Shown: in pieces, positions 46,761 to 55,941 of the stretch
Layout of the letters: every line of letters starts with the position of its first letter
How positions within the stretch are numbered: the stretch's first letter is position 1
Origin: Dokdonella sp.
Lineage (GTDB): Bacteria > Pseudomonadota > Gammaproteobacteria > Xanthomonadales > Rhodanobacteraceae
Assembly: GCF_017744955.1 (NCBI RefSeq)
Contig: NZ_JAGIAG010000018.1
Span: 171,960-235,959 of the forward strand
Reading direction: 5' to 3'
Length of the DNA: 64,000 nucleotides
Program-made: the position numbers and the translations under genes
Notes under the pieces: generated by a model
Told to the model about the DNA's origin: nothing
Databases searched by the model: none
Seen by the model: the letters and a program-made list of their open reading frames with translations, nothing else

Positions 46761-46938
46761 CGCAACACTCCTAAATTTTGACCACAGGGCTTTTTGCTTC
46801 ACGGCCAACCTCGCTCCAATCGTGCAATCAACGCTCTTGGGGGCAGGGCGAGATCAGGCAACAGCGCGACCATGTTAAGGCAAAGGAAACAGACGTGCAA
46901 TCCCCTCCCCCGAACAAGAATTCCCCCTCCAAGATCAA

Positions 46939-47346
46939 TTACTTAGGAAGGAAGTACCATTCACCGTCAACACGGATCCAGGTCTCGCTCTGGTCCGAAT
47001 TTGACTCCATCGTCGGCGCTCCGCCGACGGCTACGGAGTACTTCACTTCCACGATCACCCGGCAACTGTCCGCATCGCACGTCTTGCTCTTGAACTTGGC
47101 CTCCATCCACTTGACCGGGCGATTGTTCATCGCATCGGCATAGCTTTCGCGCGTCTTGGTTTCGCGATAGCCCGGAGACAGGTAATCGTAAGCCTTCTCG
47201 GCCTGATGAGCGATCAGGTAGTTCCACCGCTCGACCGACCTGCGATCGACGTTGTCCGGATTGGCCTTGTCGGCGCATCCGACGACGGCGGACAGCATGG
47301 CGGCAAGCGCAAGCGATGCGCAGAACTTGAACGATTTAGCGGTCAC
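46939..47346 (-). CDS. Small lipoprotein at the end of the type II secretion operon
   Basis: A 135-residue predicted lipoprotein. The GTG at 47346 lies 11 bases inside gspD and gives a signal peptide ending in the lipobox SAVVGC. The mature part (VERWNYLIAHQAEKAYDYLSPGYRETKTRESYADAMNNRPV..., ending ETWIRVDGEWYFLPK) has the helix-then-sheet pattern of small NTF2-like lipoproteins, with one cysteine pair. Overlap with gspD suggests co-translation. It could be a pilotin-like or accessory factor, but it lacks similarity I recognise to PulS/OutS or AspS. Confidence 0.75.
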   Translation of the reverse strand: MTAKSFKFCASLALAAMLSAVVGCADKANPDNVDRRSVERWNYLIAHQAEKAYDYLSPGYRETKTRESYADAMNNRPVKWMEAKFKSKTCDADSCRVIVEVKYSVAVGGAPTMESNSDQSETWIRVDGEWYFLPK

Positions 47347-49717
47347 GCGGCGTGTCCTCTTGCGGCTGGGCGTGTTCGGGGATCGGATAGGTACGCGCCG
47401 GTTCGGGCGCAGGCGCCTGCGGTTGCGCCGACTGAGGCACCGCCTCACCCTTCATGCGCAGGGGAGCGAGCGACTCGAATTGATTGGTGTAGTCCAGCGT
47501 CGCCTGCCGCGCCTCGTCCACGGACGAAAGCACGCGCGGCGTGATCAGCACGATCAGCTCGGTGCGATCCTTGTTCTTCGTCGTCGACCCGAACAGGTTG
47601 CGCAAAACGGGAACCTTGCTCACCAGCGGCAGCCCGGTCTCTCCTTCGCGGCGATTGTCCTGGATCAGGCCGCCGAGCAGCAGCGTTTCGCCGCTCTGTA
47701 CCGCGACCTGGGTCTGCAGCAAGCGCTGGTTGATCGGCGGATTGCCGTTGCCGTTGGCCGGCGGCGTTCCCGGATTGCTGACCTCCTGCTCGATGTCGAG
47801 GTAGATCAGTCCGCCCGGATTGACGCGCGGCTTCACGCTGAGCGTCACACCCGTGTTGAGGTACTGCACGGTGCCGTAACCGCTGCCGATCGTGTTGCCG
47901 TTGGAATTCGTTCCGGTCAGGCCGGTGAAGTACGTCTGCTGCACGGGAATCTGCTGACCGACGTTGATCTGCGCTTCCTGGTTGTTCATGACCAGCAGCG
48001 ACGGCGCGGCGAGCGACTTCGCGACGCCGCTGGACTCCAATGCGGAAATCGCGACCTCGAAGTTCTTGCTCAGGAACGAATAGAAGAAGCCGCCGTTGTT
48101 CGTCGGCGCCACGTTGCCGGTGGCGCCGAGCGACAGGCGATGCCGATCCCAGCGATTGCCGGAAAAGTCGATCGGATAGCGACCGTTCTCCTGCGCCGAA
48201 CCCGTCGCGGTGCCCATCAGGCCGTTGAGATACCACTGCACGCCGTAGCTGAGGTTTCCGTTGAGGGTCACTTCGAGGATTCGCGCTTCTATCTGCACCT
48301 GCAACGGCACGACGTCGAGGCGCCGGATCGCCGACTGGATCTGCTCCCACTCGAACGGCTGGGCCATGATCATCAGCTGGTTGTTCTCTTCGATCGCCGA
48401 GATGCGGATGTCGGTTTCCTTCTTTCCCGACCCGCTGGCCGCCGGCGTGGTGCCGCCGGCGGCAGGGGTCGCCGCGGCGGGAGCATTCTTTTCCTGGCTC
48501 GACTGCGGGCGCAGCGAATTGCCGTAGCTGAGGTTGTTGTTCGAGCCGCCGACGCCACCGCGACTTCCCAGCGACGTCGAGCGCAGGCCCTGGCCCACGC
48601 GACCGGACGTCGAACTGCGTCGCGAACCGCCGGAGGTGCCGAGGAAGATCTCGCTGAGATAGTCCGCGAGGTCCGGCGCCTTGAGATTCTTGACGTTGTA
48701 GATGTAGAGCTGCTGCGCGTTCTCGGCACCGCCTCGATCGAGCCGGTACAGCCACTCTTCCGCCTGCTTCAGATATTCCGGCTGCGGCGTGATCGCGACG
48801 ATCGAGTTGGTCGACTCGATGGGCATGAAGCGGAACATGCCCGCCAGCGGCGATTCGCCCTCGGTGCCGAACAGCTTCTGCAGATCGGGAATCATCTTGC
48901 CGACTTCGACGTGTTGCAGCGTGAACACGCCGATCGACATGCCTTTCATCCAGTCGACGTCGAAGGTGTCGATCGTGCGCTGGTAGTTGTCCAGTTCGCT
49001 CGGCGTACCGGCGAGCACGAGCAGGCTGCGGTTCGGATCGATCTGCACGAACGCATCGGCCTTCGCGTACGGCTTCAGCAGCTTGGCCGTCTCGCTCGCC
49101 GAGATGTACTTGAGCGGGAAGATGCGCAGGCCGTAACCGGGCTGCTGCGAAACGCCGAGACGCGGGGTGAGCTTGCCCGGAATCGCGTCCTTCGATTGCA
49201 GCACCGTGTAGCGCCCTCCTTCGCGCACGAGCGCGTTGCCGGTCCACGACAACAGCATCTCCAGCACCGGCAACGCATCCTCGCGACGGATCGGCCGCGA
49301 GGTCGAATAGGTCACGTTGCCGCCGACGTTCGGCGCGACCGTGTAGTTCTCCTGCAGCATGTCGCCGAGGATCGCCTTGACCACCGCCTGGATCGGCTGA
49401 TTCTCGAAGTTGAACGTGACCTGCCCTTCGCCGCTCGAGGCTTTCGGCGCCGGCTGCGGATTGACGAACTTGGCCGTGCCGATGTTGATCTCCGGCGTCG
49501 GCGGCGGGCGGTTCGCCTTCACGTCCGGACTGACCGAGATGCCGCTGACGGTGTCGTCCGTCTTCAGCGGCGGCGCCGGCTTGAGGATCGTGTCCGCGGT
49601 CAGGATGTCGCCGTTGCGCCGTTCTTCCTTGTTGCCCGGCGTCGCGCAGCCGGCCAGCAGCGCGAGGCTGAGGACGGTCAGGAATGTGGTGGCTCTCGAT
49701 CGCACGTAACTCTCCAT
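47336..49717 (-). CDS. gspD: Type II secretion system secretin GspD (XpsD-like)
   Basis: A 793-residue outer-membrane channel protein. It is itself a lipoprotein: signal peptide ending LALLAGC with Cys24, as in XpsD. N0-N3 domains follow (VTFNFENQPIQAVVKAILGD, GYGLRIFPLKYISASETAKLL, LYIYNVKNLKAPDLADYLSEIFLG with a long Ser/Gly-rich insert), then the secretin domain with LQVQIEARILEV, VPVQQ-like QQIPVQQTYF and LLLGGLIQDN, and a Pro-rich tail. The start overlaps the gspN/C stop by one base. Confidence 0.95.
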   Translation of the reverse strand: MESYVRSRATTFLTVLSLALLAGCATPGNKEERRNGDILTADTILKPAPPLKTDDTVSGISVSPDVKANRPPPTPEINIGTAKFVNPQPAPKASSGEGQVTFNFENQPIQAVVKAILGDMLQENYTVAPNVGGNVTYSTSRPIRREDALPVLEMLLSWTGNALVREGGRYTVLQSKDAIPGKLTPRLGVSQQPGYGLRIFPLKYISASETAKLLKPYAKADAFVQIDPNRSLLVLAGTPSELDNYQRTIDTFDVDWMKGMSIGVFTLQHVEVGKMIPDLQKLFGTEGESPLAGMFRFMPIESTNSIVAITPQPEYLKQAEEWLYRLDRGGAENAQQLYIYNVKNLKAPDLADYLSEIFLGTSGGSRRSSTSGRVGQGLRSTSLGSRGGVGGSNNNLSYGNSLRPQSSQEKNAPAAATPAAGGTTPAASGSGKKETDIRISAIEENNQLMIMAQPFEWEQIQSAIRRLDVVPLQVQIEARILEVTLNGNLSYGVQWYLNGLMGTATGSAQENGRYPIDFSGNRWDRHRLSLGATGNVAPTNNGGFFYSFLSKNFEVAISALESSGVAKSLAAPSLLVMNNQEAQINVGQQIPVQQTYFTGLTGTNSNGNTIGSGYGTVQYLNTGVTLSVKPRVNPGGLIYLDIEQEVSNPGTPPANGNGNPPINQRLLQTQVAVQSGETLLLGGLIQDNRREGETGLPLVSKVPVLRNLFGSTTKNKDRTELIVLITPRVLSSVDEARQATLDYTNQFESLAPLRMKGEAVPQSAQPQAPAPEPARTYPIPEHAQPQEDTPRDR

Positions 49718-50481
49718 CACTTCTTCTCGGACGCGGGTTTGTTCCCGCCGTTGCGCAAGCGTTCGGCGTCTTCGCGCATCTGCCGGCGCCGCTCTTCGAT
49801 GCGGCGGGCGAGATCGGCGCTGTTGCCCGCGGCATTGTTGTTGGCGGCGTCGCCCTTGGCGCCGGTGACCGCTCCCTTGCCGGGTGTGCCCGGAGGCGTC
49901 TTGCCCGGCGGCGTCGCCGACCTGGCCGGCGCGCGCGGCGGGGACTTCGGCGCCGGAGGTTGCACCACCGACGTTTCCAGCTCGACTTCGGTCGTTTCGT
50001 TGGCGGCGCTCTTGAACACGACGCCGCGCGGCTTGACGTCGACCAGCGTCCAACTCGCCTGTTCGCCCTCCAGCGGCATACCGACCCGCAGCGCGATCGC
50101 TTGGTTCCGCGTCTTGTCCTGCACCATCGCGATGCGCACGTTGTTGGCGGCGTCGAGGATGACCCCGGTCAACGCGATGTTCAGCGGACTCGGCGGCGGA
50201 GTGTCCTCGGCGCCACCTTCACTGGCGCTGACCGGCGTCGGCTGACGATCCTCGTTGAACAGCGGATGCTCTTCGATGCTGGCGAAGGCCGAAGCAGGCG
50301 GCAGCTGCACCGGTTTGTTGTCGATCGTGCCGATCTGCGGCCGGCCGGTCTCGCCTTCCGGATCGGACGCCCAGCCGTAGCCGCGGCCGAATCCGGCGTA
50401 CTGGACGATCGCGAACAGCGCCAGCACGCCGCAGGTGCCGGCCAAGGCGTTGGTCAGGAGACGCGCGGTACGTACGTTCAT
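49717..50481 (-). CDS. Type II secretion protein GspN/GspC-like (XpsN)
   Basis: A 254-residue inner-membrane protein: one N-terminal span (LLTNALAGTCGVLALFAIV), a periplasmic HR-like domain (LTGVILDAANNVRIAMVQDK... ASWTLVDVKPRGVVF) and a Pro-rich, then basic coiled tail (RRIEERRRQMREDAERLR). Its place between gspM and gspD is that of xpsN in Xanthomonas, which replaces gspC in linking the inner membrane to the secretin. The symbol differs between naming schemes, so I leave it blank. ATGA overlap with gspM. Confidence 0.85.
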   Translation of the reverse strand: MNVRTARLLTNALAGTCGVLALFAIVQYAGFGRGYGWASDPEGETGRPQIGTIDNKPVQLPPASAFASIEEHPLFNEDRQPTPVSASEGGAEDTPPPSPLNIALTGVILDAANNVRIAMVQDKTRNQAIALRVGMPLEGEQASWTLVDVKPRGVVFKSAANETTEVELETSVVQPPAPKSPPRAPARSATPPGKTPPGTPGKGAVTGAKGDAANNNAAGNSADLARRIEERRRQMREDAERLRNGGNKPASEKK

Positions 50482-51116
50482 TTGCCGCCCCTGGCCGTCT
50501 CGCCTTTGGGCGCCTTGCCGCCGGCCTGACGCAGGTAACCGGACAGATTGAATCGCACGTCGAGCGGACTGGCCACCGCCTTCGCACCAGGCGGCGTGTA
50601 GGTCTGCTGCTTGTAGATCATCACCTGGTCGACGAACAGGTAAGGTTTCCCATTCTCCAGATCGTAAAGGATCGCCGACAGCGGTTCGAGGTCGCACTTC
50701 AGCCGCGCCTGCACGGTCACGCGCTTGTAGACCTCGTCGTCGACACCGCTGAAGTTCTGCGTGCCCACGCTCTGACAGCGCTTCTCGTCCTTGGCGTGAT
50801 CTTTCAGCGCCTGGTTCAGGCGTTGGATCAGCGCGGCCGACGCGGCGTTCGCGTCCGCCTCGGACAGGAAAGCCTGATTGCCCTGCTCGTATTCCTTGAC
50901 CTCGGCCAGGCGCTTCTCGATCTCGGGCTTTTCCGCGGTCGTCTGGCGGAAGCGCAACTGCTGCTCGCGCAGATCGCGCATGTCCGCGCGGAACTGCAGA
51001 TGCGGGGCGACGAACCACCAGTGCACGCCGACCAGATAGACCAGCAGCAGCACGATCGCCAGCAGCACCACGGCGAGGAAGCGTCCGTCCTTGGGCTGGA
51101 AGCGGCTAGTCTTCAC
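50478..51116 (-). CDS. gspM: Type II secretion system protein GspM
   Basis: A 212-residue bitopic protein: short cytoplasmic N-terminus, one span (FLAVVLLAIVLLLVYLVGV), then a periplasmic coiled coil (LREQQLRFRQTTAEKPEIEKRLAEVKEY) and a ferredoxin-like domain. It pairs with GspL in the inner-membrane platform. The GTG at 51116 lies 11 bases inside gspL and gives the family's usual length. Sequence conservation is weak, so position matters to the call. Confidence 0.88.
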   Translation of the reverse strand: MKTSRFQPKDGRFLAVVLLAIVLLLVYLVGVHWWFVAPHLQFRADMRDLREQQLRFRQTTAEKPEIEKRLAEVKEYEQGNQAFLSEADANAASAALIQRLNQALKDHAKDEKRCQSVGTQNFSGVDDEVYKRVTVQARLKCDLEPLSAILYDLENGKPYLFVDQVMIYKQQTYTPPGAKAVASPLDVRFNLSGYLRQAGGKAPKGETARGGK

Positions 51117-52563
51117 GCTTGGCTCCCACGTCCTTGTTCGTCGGCTCCGCCTTCTTGCCCTGCGCCGTCGCGCCCGGCCCCGGATGATTCGAGACGGCCG
51201 GCGCGGCCGGACGCTCCTTCGCCTGCGCGGGCGGAACATGGCGGCCTTGCTCGCCTCTCGCCGGCACGTCGAGTACGGTTTTCGGCTTCTCCGCGGCTTT
51301 CGCAGCGGCCTTGTCCGTGTGCTTGGCCGCGTTCTCCGATTTGGTATCGGCCGCCGGCTTCGCCGCGTCCGGCTTGCCTGCTTCTGCAGCCTTCTTCGGC
51401 ACCGCGGCCCCTTTCGCCGGAGCGGATTTCGCCACCGACGTCGGCTCGCATTCCTTCAGCGCCGCGTTGATCTGGAAGCGCTCCTTGCCGGTGCGCGCAT
51501 CCGGCTGCACCTGGCCCTGGAAGCCGGGATCGCCCAGACACGACGAAGCGGCCAGCAGCGCGATCAGCTTGGCGGCTTCCTGGCCCTGCCCTTGCAACTG
51601 CACTTGCTTGTTCTCGATCTGCAGGCGCTCGAGATAGGTGTCTTCCGGCACGCGCTCGGTCAGGTCGTTGAGCAACGCGACCGTCAACGGCCCTTTGCGC
51701 TTGCGTTCGGTCAGGAAGTTCGCGCCGGCGATCGAATCCGCCAGCGTCTTGCGCAGCGCGGCGACCTGCTTGGCCTCGACGCTGGCCTTGTCGACTTCCG
51801 CGCGCATCGACTCGACCGCCGCCGCGCGGTTGGCGAGCGACTCGTCCATGTTGACGACCAGCAGAATCAGCGCGAGCGCGGCGAGCCCGAGGTTCAGCGG
51901 CAGACGCATGTCGCGCCGGCGTGCACGCCGTTCCGGCGGCAGCAGGTTCGCGTGGCGACGTCCGCTCGCGGGCGCGCCGCTCCAGCTGTCGACGCCGTCG
52001 AGTTCGGCCGCGCCGGCCGGCAACGCCGACAATTCCTGGTCGAGCTGCGCGCGCGGAATCAGTACGAGTTCGACCTGCGCGTTGCGCCCGCTCGCGTCGC
52101 GGCCGACGACGCGGCTGTCGAAATAGACCTGATCGGCCTTGAACGGCGTCTGCCGGTCCATCTCGAACGACAGCACCTGACGCAGGTTGTCTTCGGCTGC
52201 GGCGGGCAGGCTCAAGACACGCGTCAACACCCGCTCGGCGGGAATGCAGAACACCGTGCGCACCATCGGATCGTCGATCGCGGCGCGCAGGCGCTTGAAC
52301 TCGGCCGCCTGTTCCTCGGCCGGGATGTCGCGACGAATGCGCGCGTACTCGCGGATGCCGGCCGCGTGTTCGCGCCAGACCACGATTTCCTCGCCGCGCA
52401 AATCCAGCAGCAGCGATTCCGAACGCTCGGACAGCACCTTGCGCCAGCGCTCCGGCAAGCAGGCCAGCAGCTCGCGCCCCCACCAGGCGAAAAAGCCCGG
52501 CAGTGGCGTCTTGGCAAGGCGCGTCCGCAGACGCGCGAGTTGTCTGTCGAGGGCAGGATTCAC
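51106..52563 (-). CDS. gspL: Type II secretion system protein GspL with lysine/alanine-rich tail
   Basis: A 485-residue protein. The cytoplasmic actin-like domain (about 1-215; SESLLLDLRGEEIVVWRE, QVLSFEMDRQTPFKADQVYFD) recruits the ATPase GspE; one membrane span (about 220-237, NLGLAALALILLVVNM) leads to a PilN-like periplasmic region with coiled coil. After about residue 360 a Lys/Ala/Pro-rich tail of some 120 residues, ending AKRED, is longer than usual and probably disordered in the periplasm. Confidence 0.92.
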   Translation of the reverse strand: MNPALDRQLARLRTRLAKTPLPGFFAWWGRELLACLPERWRKVLSERSESLLLDLRGEEIVVWREHAAGIREYARIRRDIPAEEQAAEFKRLRAAIDDPMVRTVFCIPAERVLTRVLSLPAAAEDNLRQVLSFEMDRQTPFKADQVYFDSRVVGRDASGRNAQVELVLIPRAQLDQELSALPAGAAELDGVDSWSGAPASGRRHANLLPPERRARRRDMRLPLNLGLAALALILLVVNMDESLANRAAAVESMRAEVDKASVEAKQVAALRKTLADSIAGANFLTERKRKGPLTVALLNDLTERVPEDTYLERLQIENKQVQLQGQGQEAAKLIALLAASSCLGDPGFQGQVQPDARTGKERFQINAALKECEPTSVAKSAPAKGAAVPKKAAEAGKPDAAKPAADTKSENAAKHTDKAAAKAAEKPKTVLDVPARGEQGRHVPPAQAKERPAAPAVSNHPGPGATAQGKKAEPTNKDVGAKRED

Positions 52564-53568
52564 TTAAGAGGCTTCCCCATCGCGCCAGCGCAGAATCGAG
52601 TACGGCCGTCCGCCCGCACCGACTCCGCCCATGCGGACAGTGGCATCCAGAGTCGTGCTGGCGCCATTCGGCAGCTTCGCACGGGACTTCACACTATACG
52701 TGAGCCCCCCGCCGCCCGCCATCAGCGGAGTCCCGTCCGGCAGCGTCAGACCCGCCCCGGCCAGGTCGTTCGGGTTCATCGACTGGCGCATCTGGATCAA
52801 CTGCTGCAACTCTTCCGTCGAGACGTCCGGATACATCGCCTGCAAGGCCTCGAGCGGCGCCGAACCGGCGTTCGGCGCGGCGCGGCCGGAATAGATCGTC
52901 AGCGCGGGCTCGACTTTCGAGAACAGCTCGTAGTTCATGCCGAGCACCTGCTGCAGCTCGGACACGGTGTCGAACGGCGCGTTCTTCGGACCGTAGGAAA
53001 GCCCCGCCGCCTTGTAGTCGGCGATCTCGGCGCCGTTCGGCTGGGCGAGATCGTCGGGGTCGCACCAGTCGGCCACGGCCGCGCCGAGCGCTTCGGCCTG
53101 TTCCAGCGGCAGCCCGCCTCTGGACATGAACAGGTTCACCAGAATGCTGTTCGAACCCGAGCCGGACGGCATGCCCGCTCCCGCGCCCATGGCGGAGTTG
53201 CAGTTCGAGTTGAGATCGATCTTGCCGGACTCGTCGGTAATCTGGACCTCGATCTCGGCGCCGCCATAGTTGAACCGGTACGGCCGCCCGTCGCCGACCC
53301 AGCGTTCGAGCGGGTCGGCCTTGCGCAGCTCGTACACGGCCAGATTGAGGCCCGCCTCGGCGGCGTAGCGCGCCTGCGTGGTGTCGAACAGGTGACGCGC
53401 CTGCAGGTTCTCGGTACGCGCGATCAGCGAGAAGCTGCCGAGCAGGATCGCCAGCATCGCGATGACCCACAGCACCAGCACGAAGGCTACGCCGCGCGCG
53501 CGCGCCGCCGCGGGCAGACGACGACGGCTGCGCGAGCGGCGTTTCGGCGCAAGCATCTGTCCGCTCAC
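52564..53568 (-). CDS. gspK: Type II secretion minor pseudopilin GspK
   Basis: A 334-residue minor pseudopilin that caps the pseudopilus tip with GspI and GspJ. The prepilin junction RARG-VAFVLVLWVIAMLA lacks the Glu at position 5, as expected for GspK. A T2SSK domain follows with ARYAAEAGLNLAVYELR and DESGKIDLNSN. The GTG at 53568 overlaps the gspJ stop (GTGA) and gives a leader of about 24 residues, longer than normal; the ATG four codons later is possible. Confidence 0.92.
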   Translation of the reverse strand: MSGQMLAPKRRSRSRRRLPAAARARGVAFVLVLWVIAMLAILLGSFSLIARTENLQARHLFDTTQARYAAEAGLNLAVYELRKADPLERWVGDGRPYRFNYGGAEIEVQITDESGKIDLNSNCNSAMGAGAGMPSGSGSNSILVNLFMSRGGLPLEQAEALGAAVADWCDPDDLAQPNGAEIADYKAAGLSYGPKNAPFDTVSELQQVLGMNYELFSKVEPALTIYSGRAAPNAGSAPLEALQAMYPDVSTEELQQLIQMRQSMNPNDLAGAGLTLPDGTPLMAGGGGLTYSVKSRAKLPNGASTTLDATVRMGGVGAGGRPYSILRWRDGEAS

Positions 53569-54302
53569 TGCCTGCCTCCGAGCCGCGAACGCGAACGCAT
53601 GCCGCCCGCGCCATTCTGCAGACCGACGCCGCGCAAGGTCTGGCCCGGCCGCGCGATGCGCATCGCACCGACGTCGAGCATCAGGGGAATGTCCATCTCG
53701 GGAAACTCGATGTGCGCGTCCGCGCGCATGCGCACGACGACGCGCACCATCACCGGCGTCACGCTCGGGTCTTCCCAGTCGTCGAGCCAGTCGGTCAGCT
53801 CGCCGTTCTCGTCGAGCGTGCGGTATTCGAAATGGCCGTCGGCGATCTGATCGAGCAGGAGCACCGGCTCGTTGCCGGATTTCTCCTCCGGGTCGAAGCC
53901 GTTCAGCATCTCGTTGCCGAACATCAGCTGGCGGCCGCCGCTGCGGTTGCCGGCGAATTCCAGCGTCTGCACGTAGGGGCCGCCCTTGGACAGATAACCC
54001 GGCATCGGCGCGACGAACCGCATGAACTTGCCGTCGCCCTCGAACACGATGTTGGTATTCGTGCTCTCGTCGGTGCCGAACGACAGCGGCATGATGCGGC
54101 TGATCTGCCGGCGCAGGAATTCCTGCGCGACGCGCACGCGATTGGTGCGGTCGATCGCCGCCTCGCCCGAGTGCATCGCGTTGACCGCGGTGCGGATCGC
54201 GCCATAGGTACCCGCCAGCAACAAGGCGAGCAGCAGAATCGCCAGCATCACCTCGAGCAAGGTGAAGCCCTGAGCGCGCGAACTGGCGCCTGCGCCGCTC
54301 AT
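53565..54302 (-). CDS. gspJ: Type II secretion minor pseudopilin GspJ
   Basis: A 245-residue minor pseudopilin. Its cleavage site is AQG-FTLLEVMLAILLLALL, with Glu5 in place, after an 11-residue leader. The periplasmic part (VAQEFLRRQISRIMPLSFGTD, GGRQLMFG, VRVVVRMRADAHIEFPE) matches the family. ATG at 54302 overlaps the gspI stop as ATGA. Confidence 0.94.
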   Translation of the reverse strand: MSGAGASSRAQGFTLLEVMLAILLLALLLAGTYGAIRTAVNAMHSGEAAIDRTNRVRVAQEFLRRQISRIMPLSFGTDESTNTNIVFEGDGKFMRFVAPMPGYLSKGGPYVQTLEFAGNRSGGRQLMFGNEMLNGFDPEEKSGNEPVLLLDQIADGHFEYRTLDENGELTDWLDDWEDPSVTPVMVRVVVRMRADAHIEFPEMDIPLMLDVGAMRIARPGQTLRGVGLQNGAGGMRSRSRLGGRQ

Positions 54303-54889
54303 CGCGTGCCGCCGGGGCGGTTCGGCAGACCGCCCTGGTTGAAGCCGGCGGCACCGGGCATGCCGTTGTTCGGATCGGGATTCTGCGCGCGCAAGGTGCT
54401 GAACGTCGCCGTGCGCGGACGCTTGCCGAAGCCCCCGCCCCAGTACACGGTCAGGTCGACCTGGTAGAGATCGAACGGCGACGCCTGCATACCGCCGCCG
54501 AGACCGGCGTTCGCCACCGACGTGCGCGGATTCTGCTGCGCCGCGGCCGCGCTCTGGTTTCCGGCGTTCAGCGTCTGCTGCGGCGGCGGCTCGATCGCGG
54601 TCGGATCGACCTGCTGGATGTCCAGCTCCCAACTGTAGGTGTCGTCGAAGCGGCCGCTGCTGCGCCCCGCTTCCATCGGCTCGCCGACGCCGACGACGTC
54701 GAGCTTGGATTGCGCCCACAACGCGGCCATCGTGTAGTTGGACGACTGCCGCGTGTTGCGCATCGACCCCGCCAGCACCTGCATCAGCACGCCGATGCCG
54801 ATCGCGAAGACGAGGAACGCCGCGACCATCTCGATCAGGCTGAAGCCGCGCATGCGGCGCGCATTGATGGGGGAGCGCTGGCGATTCAT
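54299..54889 (-). CDS. gspI: Type II secretion minor pseudopilin GspI
   Basis: A 196-residue minor pseudopilin with prepilin site RRMRG-FSLIEMVAAFLVFAIGIGVL and Glu5. At 196 residues it is longer than typical GspI (about 120-130), because of an Ala/Gln/Asn-rich segment after DPTAIEPPPQQ and a Gly/Pro/Asn-rich C-terminus. Starts 27 bases after gspH. Confidence 0.93.
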   Translation of the reverse strand: MNRQRSPINARRMRGFSLIEMVAAFLVFAIGIGVLMQVLAGSMRNTRQSSNYTMAALWAQSKLDVVGVGEPMEAGRSSGRFDDTYSWELDIQQVDPTAIEPPPQQTLNAGNQSAAAAQQNPRTSVANAGLGGGMQASPFDLYQVDLTVYWGGGFGKRPRTATFSTLRAQNPDPNNGMPGAAGFNQGGLPNRPGGTR

Positions 54890-54916
54890 CGCAGGAGTGG
54901 ACCGCGCGGATCGCGG

Positions 54917-55441
54917 CTAGTTCGCTTCCGGCGCTTCGTCGAGCGCGATCTCGCCGGTCAACCAGGCGACATTGACGCGCCACTCGCGCTGTCCCTGGAA
55001 AACGGAGATGTGACCGCCGGTCGAGCTGCCGTCCGGAAAGAAGCGGATGCCGCCCGTATTGCCGCCGACGACTTCGGTCTCGGCGGTGGTCAGGCGCAGG
55101 TTCATGCCCTTGGGCAGCTTGACCGAACCCTTGCCCGGTGCGCTGTAGGAATTCTCGTCGAGATCGAGCAGCAGCACCGCCGGCTTACCCTTCACGATCG
55201 CCTGCCCGCGCGTGTAGCGCAATGCCGCGACCAGGTCGCGGCTGGCGCCGCGGATCTTCGCGCTCTGCAGGCTCTTGGAGAACGAGAACGTCACCGCGGT
55301 CAACGCGATCGCCAGCAGCACGATCACGGCCATCAGTTCGATCAGGGTGAAGCCGCGCACACGAAGTGAGCGGCCAGCGGTGAGCGGTGAGCGGAGAACG
55401 CCCACGTTCGGACTTCGCTGCTTTGTCCGCTGACTGCTCAC
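54917..55441 (-). CDS. gspH: Type II secretion pseudopilin GspH (leader encoded by a repeat)
   Basis: A 174-residue minor pseudopilin. The prepilin site is VRG-FTLIELMAVIVLLAIALTAV, followed by a GspH domain (LVAALRYTRGQAIVKGKPAVLLLD). No ATG precedes the cleavage site in frame: candidate starts are GTG at 55441 or a GTG a few codons before RSPLTAGRS. The leader is the translation of a GTGAGCGG-type repeat (55366-55456), so the repeat now supplies the start codon and signal. The true start is uncertain. Confidence 0.88.
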   Translation of the reverse strand: MSSQRTKQRSPNVGVLRSPLTAGRSLRVRGFTLIELMAVIVLLAIALTAVTFSFSKSLQSAKIRGASRDLVAALRYTRGQAIVKGKPAVLLLDLDENSYSAPGKGSVKLPKGMNLRLTTAETEVVGGNTGGIRFFPDGSSTGGHISVFQGQREWRVNVAWLTGEIALDEAPEAN

Positions 55442-55456
55442 CGCTGACCGCTCACC
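55366..55456. repeat. GTGAGCGG-type inverted repeat at the 5' end of gspH
   Basis: The left arm (AGCGGTGAGCGGTGAGCGG, 55370-55395) and the right arm (CTGACTGCTCACCGCTGACC, 55428-55452) are complementary around a 35-base loop. It overlaps the gspH leader codons and extends to just before the gspG stop. Confidence 0.75.
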
Positions 55457-55462
55457 ATTGCA

Positions 55463-55888
55463 TCACTGCCAGTTACCGTAATCCTGGTTCACCCCGTCGC
55501 CGCCGGCCTGGCCGTCCTTGCCGAGGAAGATGATGTCGAAATCGCCGTGCTCGCCGGGCGACTTGTACTGGAACGGGCGGCCGAACGGATCCTTCAGATC
55601 CGATTCCTTCGCGTACGGACCCTGCCAGTTCGACGCATTGCCCGGCTTGCTGACCAGGTCCTCCAGGCGCGCCGGCGGCGAACCGTTGTCGAGCGAATAC
55701 GCCTCGACCTTGCCGGCCAAGGCCTGCACCTGCGCCTTGCCCGAACCGTACTTGCCCTTGTCGACGTTCTTGCCGACCTGCTGCACGACGATGCCGGCGA
55801 CGATGCCGATCAGCACGATCACGGCCAGCATTTCGATCAAGCTGAAACCCGCCGCGCGCGGCAGGCGATGGATACGCTTTGCACTCAT
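55463..55888 (-). CDS. gspG: Type II secretion major pseudopilin GspG
   Basis: A 141-residue major pseudopilin that forms the pseudopilus shaft. Prepilin site RAAG-FSLIEMLAVIVLIGIVAGI with Glu5. The C-terminal part contains the family's NGSPPARLEDLVSKP, WQGPYAKE, LKDPFGRPFQYKSPGEHGDFDI and LGKDGQAGGDGVNQD, the calcium-binding loop. Length is typical. It lies 53 bases after gspF. Confidence 0.96.
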   Translation of the reverse strand: MSAKRIHRLPRAAGFSLIEMLAVIVLIGIVAGIVVQQVGKNVDKGKYGSGKAQVQALAGKVEAYSLDNGSPPARLEDLVSKPGNASNWQGPYAKESDLKDPFGRPFQYKSPGEHGDFDIIFLGKDGQAGGDGVNQDYGNWQ

Positions 55889-55941
55889 GGTTGCTTCCTC
55901 TCTCACGAATCCCGAATCACCCATTCCAAATTCCGGCGCCG

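Noticed and set aside
51091..53850. 919-codon plus-strand open frame opposite gspK/gspL
   Set aside because: Antisense of intact secretion genes, no ribosome site and no recognisable domain.
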